Source: Bacteroidales bacterium | GTDB lineage: Bacteria; Bacteroidota; Bacteroidia; Bacteroidales; WCHB1-69 | DNA length: 64,000 nt | Assembly (NCBI GenBank): GCA_016285085.1 | Contig: JAEEQA010000005.1 | Span: 1 to 64,000, forward strand | Direction: 5' to 3' | Shown: positions 59,770 through 64,000 of the stretch, in pieces | How positions within the stretch are numbered: position 1 is the stretch's first letter | Layout of the letters: every line of letters starts with the position of its first letter | The notes under the pieces: model-generated | The model's input: the letters and a program-made list of their open reading frames with translations, nothing else | The model's database searches: none | What the model was told of the DNA's origin: nothing | Position numbers and translations under genes: made by a program

Positions 59770-62700
59770 TTACTCCCCGCAGTAATTTTTGACACATCGG
59801 ATGCTCAACCCGTAGTTTTTCTGCTGCGGGTCGGTTTCCATATCGCAGAACGCGGGCATGACGACGGACGTGGATGCGGGGTTGCGGGTGATGTCCACAG
59901 CCCAGAAGGCGGCGCTGGTCATCAGGCTCTCGTAGCGGCCAAGGGCGGCATTATAGATGCCTCCGCCCCGGGCGTTGAACCCGGAGTTGGGAGTCGCGCC
60001 TTCTGTGTCCGGAACCCAGAAGCGGGTGTCGGCCTCCTTGACTAGGGCCAGCCTTTCGCCGGCGTTGAAATAGAGTATCTCGAAGTCTTCAACGGTGGGC
60101 ACGCCCCAACCCTCGGGGCAGATGCCCTGCACGAAAGTCCGTGCACCGTCGGTCGAGAGCAGCGGCACGGCAAGGTCGTCGTTCTCAGGCACGCGGGCGG
60201 CGGAATACCAGCTGTAGAGGTATCCGTACAGGTCGCGGAGCGAGTCGCTGCCGTTGTAGGAGCTGTAACTGGCGACGGGGGTTCCGTCGGAGTAGAAGGC
60301 ACTGCGGATGTTGGTCTGCGTCCAGCACTGGCATCCGATGCGGATGGCGGGATAGACGTTGCCTTCAAAATCGACGGCGTCGTTGCAAGGGGGCAGCACT
60401 CTCACGCACTGCGTGCAGGTGACGGTGTCGCCGCACTCGTTGACGGCCGACCACGTGACGGTGTGGTCGCCGAGCGGGTACCTGCCGTCCGAAGGGGCGT
60501 TGTTGAAGAGGGTGTCCGGCGTGAACGAGGTTGTCGGTATGCCGAGTTCGGAGGCGGTGATGAGGACGTGGGTTTCGCCGTCCGCCAGCCCGCGCACCAC
60601 GGTGTCGGGGCAGGAAAGCCCGGTGGAGGGGGCGGTAACGGTGAGCAGCAGGCGGACGACGCTGTCGCAGCCGTTGGCAGCGGTGAACACGGAGTCGATT
60701 ACATACTCTCCGGGCACGGAAATGTCGATGTTGTTGAACCCTTCGTAGGAGAGGAGGACGGTGTCGGGGCAGGTGCTGTACACGAACAGCGTGGTGTCCA
60801 AAGCAGGCTGTACGTACACGGAGGCTTTCGCCGGTGTGAGGTTGGCTTCAACATCGGTCGTAATGCTTCCGCTCCATCCGTCCCTTCGATAGTAAGTTCC
60901 AGAATTGAAATACACATGCAATTTACCCGATGTGGAGGTGAATGTACGGGGCGCGGTGAAACCTTGGCTAAAGTAACCCAGCGAACGAGCACGCCAACTA
61001 TCACCGTCATAGACAGCGAATGTGCCAATCCCGGTGTAGACATTGAGATAATCCATGGTCAGCACCACCTGCGCTCCCTCTTCTGCCACAAAAGTGTGAT
61101 GATAGGTTTTATAGGCGGTATACACACCGTCAGGTCCGCCGTCGTCATAAAACGGAATGGAGTCCATATACGCCACGATGGTGGTTTGGTCGTTTTTTGA
61201 GTCGTTGAGAAGGAAATCTCCGGTCACGTTCTTGCGGAAAGCCTCCTTCCGGTAGGGGCAGGTCGTCCGGTTTGAAACGGAAACATAGAGTGTGGTGTCC
61301 GTTGTCAGGCTGGCAAAATTCAGAAGGGATATGTTTCCCGAGGATACGGTGTCGCAAAGAAGCACGCTGTCAAGCGAGGCGTTCCACCACTCGTAATACT
61401 GCGGGAGTTCAATGTCCGAAGAGGCAGAGATGGTGGCAGATTTCCCGAAGCAGATGGAGTCGTTGGTGGTGGTCACAAGAGGCAGATACGGCATCGTATA
61501 TACCACTTTGACGGGTGTGGTCTCAGGAAGGCAGTTGCTGTCATTGTCCACCTTCACATAATAAGTGAAGGTGTTCAAAACATTAGGCAGGGAGAGCCGT
61601 GCCATCTCCGCTGCTGTATGAAGTGTGTCCGACTGAATGAGATGGTTGTGGGTGTCGTCGTACCAATTGAAATATTGTGGGAAGGATATTCCTGCGATGG
61701 GGTTTGCCGACAGGGTTGCCGTCTGCATATAGCAGACGGTGTCGGGAATAACGGTCGGTTGCGCGTAGGAGTAAGGGAAAGAGAAGAATTGTGCCGTGTC
61801 CTCGTCTGCCTGCCGTGGGTTTCCGTTCCAGTCCCAGTCGCCATAGACCACATCCGTTGCGGCATCCCCATACAGGCACGACCAGATCTGTGCTTTGGGA
61901 ATGTAGGTGGTGTATGATGTAGGTAGCGAGGAAAGTTTCATATTGAAGGGGAAGGTGACGCTGTCGCCGGGAGCGATATTGCTGATGTTGTATATGCCGC
62001 GATAGGTGTCATTGAAGGCACAGTTCTGCGGAAGCCGCAATCGGACAGACACTTCGCTTGCGGCTCCGGTGCCAGCGTTGCGGACAGTGAGCTTGCCAGT
62101 ATAGATTTCGCTGCAGTGTTGGGGCGGATCCATTTCAAGTGTCAGCGAGAGACGTATGTCGGAAACGGGAATGTAGTAGTATGCGGTATCTTTCTCATTG
62201 CAAGCGTCGGGCGAACGGTCGGCAACGGCCACGCGTACATACAAGCTTTCTGTGAGAGGATCGAGCCGGAGTTCGGAGGTGTCGGTGGCTTCCGTGAGTG
62301 CAGGAATCCAGTTCGTTTCATCGGTGGATGTTTCCCATGTGTATTGATAGAGGACACCCCGCCCGCCCGAAGCGGCGGCCTGCAGGGTGACATCCCCGTT
62401 GTAGCGGAAAGGTGCAGGAGTGAGGGAAGTAATTGCCACTTTAACACTGTCCAATGCCTTTGCTATCGCATTGACTGTTTCAAAGTCACTTCCGATTTGC
62501 GCGTCCCATCCCGCTGAAGTACTATATAGATTGGAGAGGAACCACAGGGTCATGCTGCTCCCGTTGGATACGATGGGCGCGGGCAGACGGGTGTTCAGAT
62601 TTCCCGTCAGTTCGGCAATCAGTGAGTCGGGATGAGTGGTGTCGCCTGAATAGACCAGCAGCTTGTCAGGAGATTCTACTGAAAAACTACTGAATATCAA

Positions 62701-63999
62701 TGTAATAGGAGTGTTATCTGTGGAAAAGAAGGTATGTTTGACACTCTCATTGTTGCGATATTCACCCTCGTTGCCGCCAGAGTCGCGGAACAATATCGAT
62801 TTGCCGCATTCAATCGAAGTGTTTCCGGCTGCCATGTTCATTTGCGAGAAAATGGTCTGGGGATGGGATTCGCAGTATTCACTGTTCTCGGCGGTGACAT
62901 AAACTGCAGTGTCTTCTGTAAGGCCGAAGAAATGGAAGTCTGCATAATCGGTGGCTGACGAGATGATATCCGACCGCAATAACTGTTGGTGATTATTGTC
63001 TCTGTACCAGTGCAATGTATAAGGAGGTGTCAGGGAGGAGCGGGCATGGACGGTCGCGTCATCCCCTTGGCAGACAGTGTCGTGAAGGGCGGAAACCATA
63101 CAAGAGGAGGCATACCTTGTGCGCAGTGTAATATGCACCGTGTCTTCCGGGATGGTATAGGTGCAGTTGTCGTCCTGCACACTATGGACCCAGAAGATTC
63201 CTTCAGAGTAGGGAACGTAGGAGTGTCCGCTGCTGTTGGTATAGTTCTGGAAGGTGGTTCCCGAAGGCTGCTGGTGTCCGATGGTGTAGTGTACATCCCC
63301 GACCCCGCTGGACGTGTAGGTGAGCGATACTGTGTCGCCGGGGCATATTATGGCATCATCGGCGATATGCACGGACGGAGCGGGTTTGACTTGGATCGAA
63401 ATGCTGTCTTCGACGATACCGCACCCTGTGCCTGAAAACTGCACCTTGTAGGTGCCGCCGGATGCGCCCCTCTGCAAAAACAAGGAGGTGTCGCGTGCCG
63501 CGCTGGCAAAGCCGTCAGGCCCTTCCCACCGATAGATCACGTCATCCCCGAAATTCAGGGAATTCAGGTGGACAAGAGTGCCTTCACATTCTTCAGATGC
63601 ATACACCCCTCCACCAAGCCAGCACTTGTGTAGGTTCTCCAAGTCATGGACAGTAGTGTTGACATGGAAACTGGCGAGGCACTGGTCAATGCTCTCCACG
63701 CTTACCACCTGGCCGCTGCGGACGGGCACGTTGTCGAACCGTCCGGTCTGGTTGGAAGCGAGCAGGGTGCCTGTCTTGTCGGGACCGGAATAGAGGTTGT
63801 AGGTGTAGGGGGCGGTTCCGTTGATACTCTTGACACGCACGAAACCCTCGGTCGATGCTGCATTGCAGGTATAGGCGATGTCGTATTCGTGTTCAACGGT
63901 TCCGCCGGAAAAGTAGATAGTATCGTCTATGTGGTAAGAGTCACTCGACGGGCACTCATCGGCATACATCCTTACCACATAGGTTCCAGGACGAGTCAA
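59770..63999 (-). CDS. Large secreted multidomain FISUMP protein (partial, start outside window)
   Basis: 1409 residues to the right edge with no start or signal peptide in the window. In order: beta-sandwich/Ig-like repeats with a C-G-x-x-A core (DTVCQGDDATVHA, DTVCYMQTATLSA, DSICFGKSATISA, near residues 305, 755 and 845), two CUB-like segments (CGKSILFRDSGGNEGEYRNNES near 400 and IPFYDDGGPDGVYTAYKTYHHTF near 950, each ending in a W..I/W-G motif), an HYR-like domain (about 1125-1205, GRYPLGDHTVTWSAVNECGD) and a C-terminal FISUMP domain (from about 1205, CNDAVDFEGNVYPAIRIGCQCW, GICPEGWGVPT, SIRCVKNYCGE). Probably a surface adhesin-like protein of unknown role; the largest gene in the window. 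Confidence 0.85.
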   Translation of the reverse strand: MTRPGTYVVRMYADECPSSDSYHIDDTIYFSGGTVEHEYDIAYTCNAASTEGFVRVKSINGTAPYTYNLYSGPDKTGTLLASNQTGRFDNVPVRSGQVVSVESIDQCLASFHVNTTVHDLENLHKCWLGGGVYASEECEGTLVHLNSLNFGDDVIYRWEGPDGFASAARDTSLFLQRGASGGTYKVQFSGTGCGIVEDSISIQVKPAPSVHIADDAIICPGDTVSLTYTSSGVGDVHYTIGHQQPSGTTFQNYTNSSGHSYVPYSEGIFWVHSVQDDNCTYTIPEDTVHITLRTRYASSCMVSALHDTVCQGDDATVHARSSLTPPYTLHWYRDNNHQQLLRSDIISSATDYADFHFFGLTEDTAVYVTAENSEYCESHPQTIFSQMNMAAGNTSIECGKSILFRDSGGNEGEYRNNESVKHTFFSTDNTPITLIFSSFSVESPDKLLVYSGDTTHPDSLIAELTGNLNTRLPAPIVSNGSSMTLWFLSNLYSTSAGWDAQIGSDFETVNAIAKALDSVKVAITSLTPAPFRYNGDVTLQAAASGGRGVLYQYTWETSTDETNWIPALTEATDTSELRLDPLTESLYVRVAVADRSPDACNEKDTAYYYIPVSDIRLSLTLEMDPPQHCSEIYTGKLTVRNAGTGAASEVSVRLRLPQNCAFNDTYRGIYNISNIAPGDSVTFPFNMKLSSLPTSYTTYIPKAQIWSCLYGDAATDVVYGDWDWNGNPRQADEDTAQFFSFPYSYAQPTVIPDTVCYMQTATLSANPIAGISFPQYFNWYDDTHNHLIQSDTLHTAAEMARLSLPNVLNTFTYYVKVDNDSNCLPETTPVKVVYTMPYLPLVTTTNDSICFGKSATISASSDIELPQYYEWWNASLDSVLLCDTVSSGNISLLNFASLTTDTTLYVSVSNRTTCPYRKEAFRKNVTGDFLLNDSKNDQTTIVAYMDSIPFYDDGGPDGVYTAYKTYHHTFVAEEGAQVVLTMDYLNVYTGIGTFAVYDGDSWRARSLGYFSQGFTAPRTFTSTSGKLHVYFNSGTYYRRDGWSGSITTDVEANLTPAKASVYVQPALDTTLFVYSTCPDTVLLSYEGFNNIDISVPGEYVIDSVFTAANGCDSVVRLLLTVTAPSTGLSCPDTVVRGLADGETHVLITASELGIPTTSFTPDTLFNNAPSDGRYPLGDHTVTWSAVNECGDTVTCTQCVRVLPPCNDAVDFEGNVYPAIRIGCQCWTQTNIRSAFYSDGTPVASYSSYNGSDSLRDLYGYLYSWYSAARVPENDDLAVPLLSTDGARTFVQGICPEGWGVPTVEDFEILYFNAGERLALVKEADTRFWVPDTEGATPNSGFNARGGGIYNAALGRYESLMTSAAFWAVDITRNPASTSVVMPAFCDMETDPQQKNYGLSIRCVKNYCGE

Positions 64000-64000
64000 G

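Overview
The window looks like a chromosomal segment of a Bacteroidota bacterium, most likely of the order Bacteroidales. Evidence is the promoter type (more than 20 genes are preceded by the Bacteroidota -7 element TAnnTTTG, usually followed by C plus a GC-rich stretch), the lack of Shine-Dalgarno-like leaders, several lipoproteins, three FISUMP-domain secreted proteins, DUF1573, DUF4293 and DUF3467 proteins, and a flexirubin-type tyrosine ammonia-lyase. The species cannot be named from this sequence. There are no rRNA, tRNA, IS or CRISPR features that I can support.

Layout. 1-6.9 kb: the 3' end of a FISUMP protein, a serpin-like lipoprotein, a yceD-rpmF-rdgB operon, a DUF1573 protein, sppA, and a steroid 5-alpha-reductase-like membrane protein. 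7-17.2 kb: an orphan histidine kinase, a nucleoid-associated protein, a lone sufB, gph, a small membrane protein, thrS with a trailing lipoprotein gene, and hutU. 17.3-19.6 kb: an AT-rich stretch with an ATPase/PD-(D/E)XK-like protein behind a four-site operator-like array, and a membrane protein/XRE regulator pair. 19.7-27.8 kb: a DUF4838 secreted protein, an FKBP lipoprotein, a BtuF-like lipoprotein, a PagL-like deacylase, a conserved hypothetical and a dipeptidyl peptidase III. 27.9-35 kb: DUF4293, the diadenylate cyclase cdaA, a DUF5674 plus unknown-gene pair fused by start/stop overlaps to ruvB, mlaE-mlaF, cvpA, a beta-barrel protein and glmM. 35-38 kb: a membrane protein, a YARHG protein, higBA and a broken gene.

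38-45.6 kb (minus strand) carries a compact set of genes that together suggest an aryl-polyene/flexirubin-type lipid pathway: tyrosine ammonia-lyase, ketoacyl-ACP reductase, ketosynthase, acyl carrier protein, COG4261-like acyltransferase and a SAM methyltransferase. A FISUMP protein gene is inserted in the middle. The lyase would make the aryl starter (p-coumarate), the ketosynthase/ACP/reductase would extend it, the methyltransferase would decorate it and the acyltransferase would attach it to a membrane lipid. The other genes expected in such clusters are not in the window.

45.7-59.4 kb is housekeeping: mutL, DUF3467, and the secE-nusG-rplK-rplA-rplJ-rplL-rpoB-rpoC operon, with an attenuator-like terminator between rplL and rpoB and a strong terminator after rpoC. 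59.8-64 kb is the 3' part of a very large secreted protein with Ig-like, CUB-like, HYR and FISUMP domains.

Intergenic regions hold several families of dispersed short palindromic repeats. Three families (tandem TGCGAAC-type hairpins, GAGACG hairpins, and a 40-45 bp CCCCTTC double-hairpin element) recur at four, three and five places and lie mostly just 3' of genes. No single gene set here is clearly a new defence or mobile system. The best candidates for something undescribed are the compact polyene-like locus, the DUF5674/unknown pair coupled to ruvB, and the operator array in front of the ATPase-nuclease gene.
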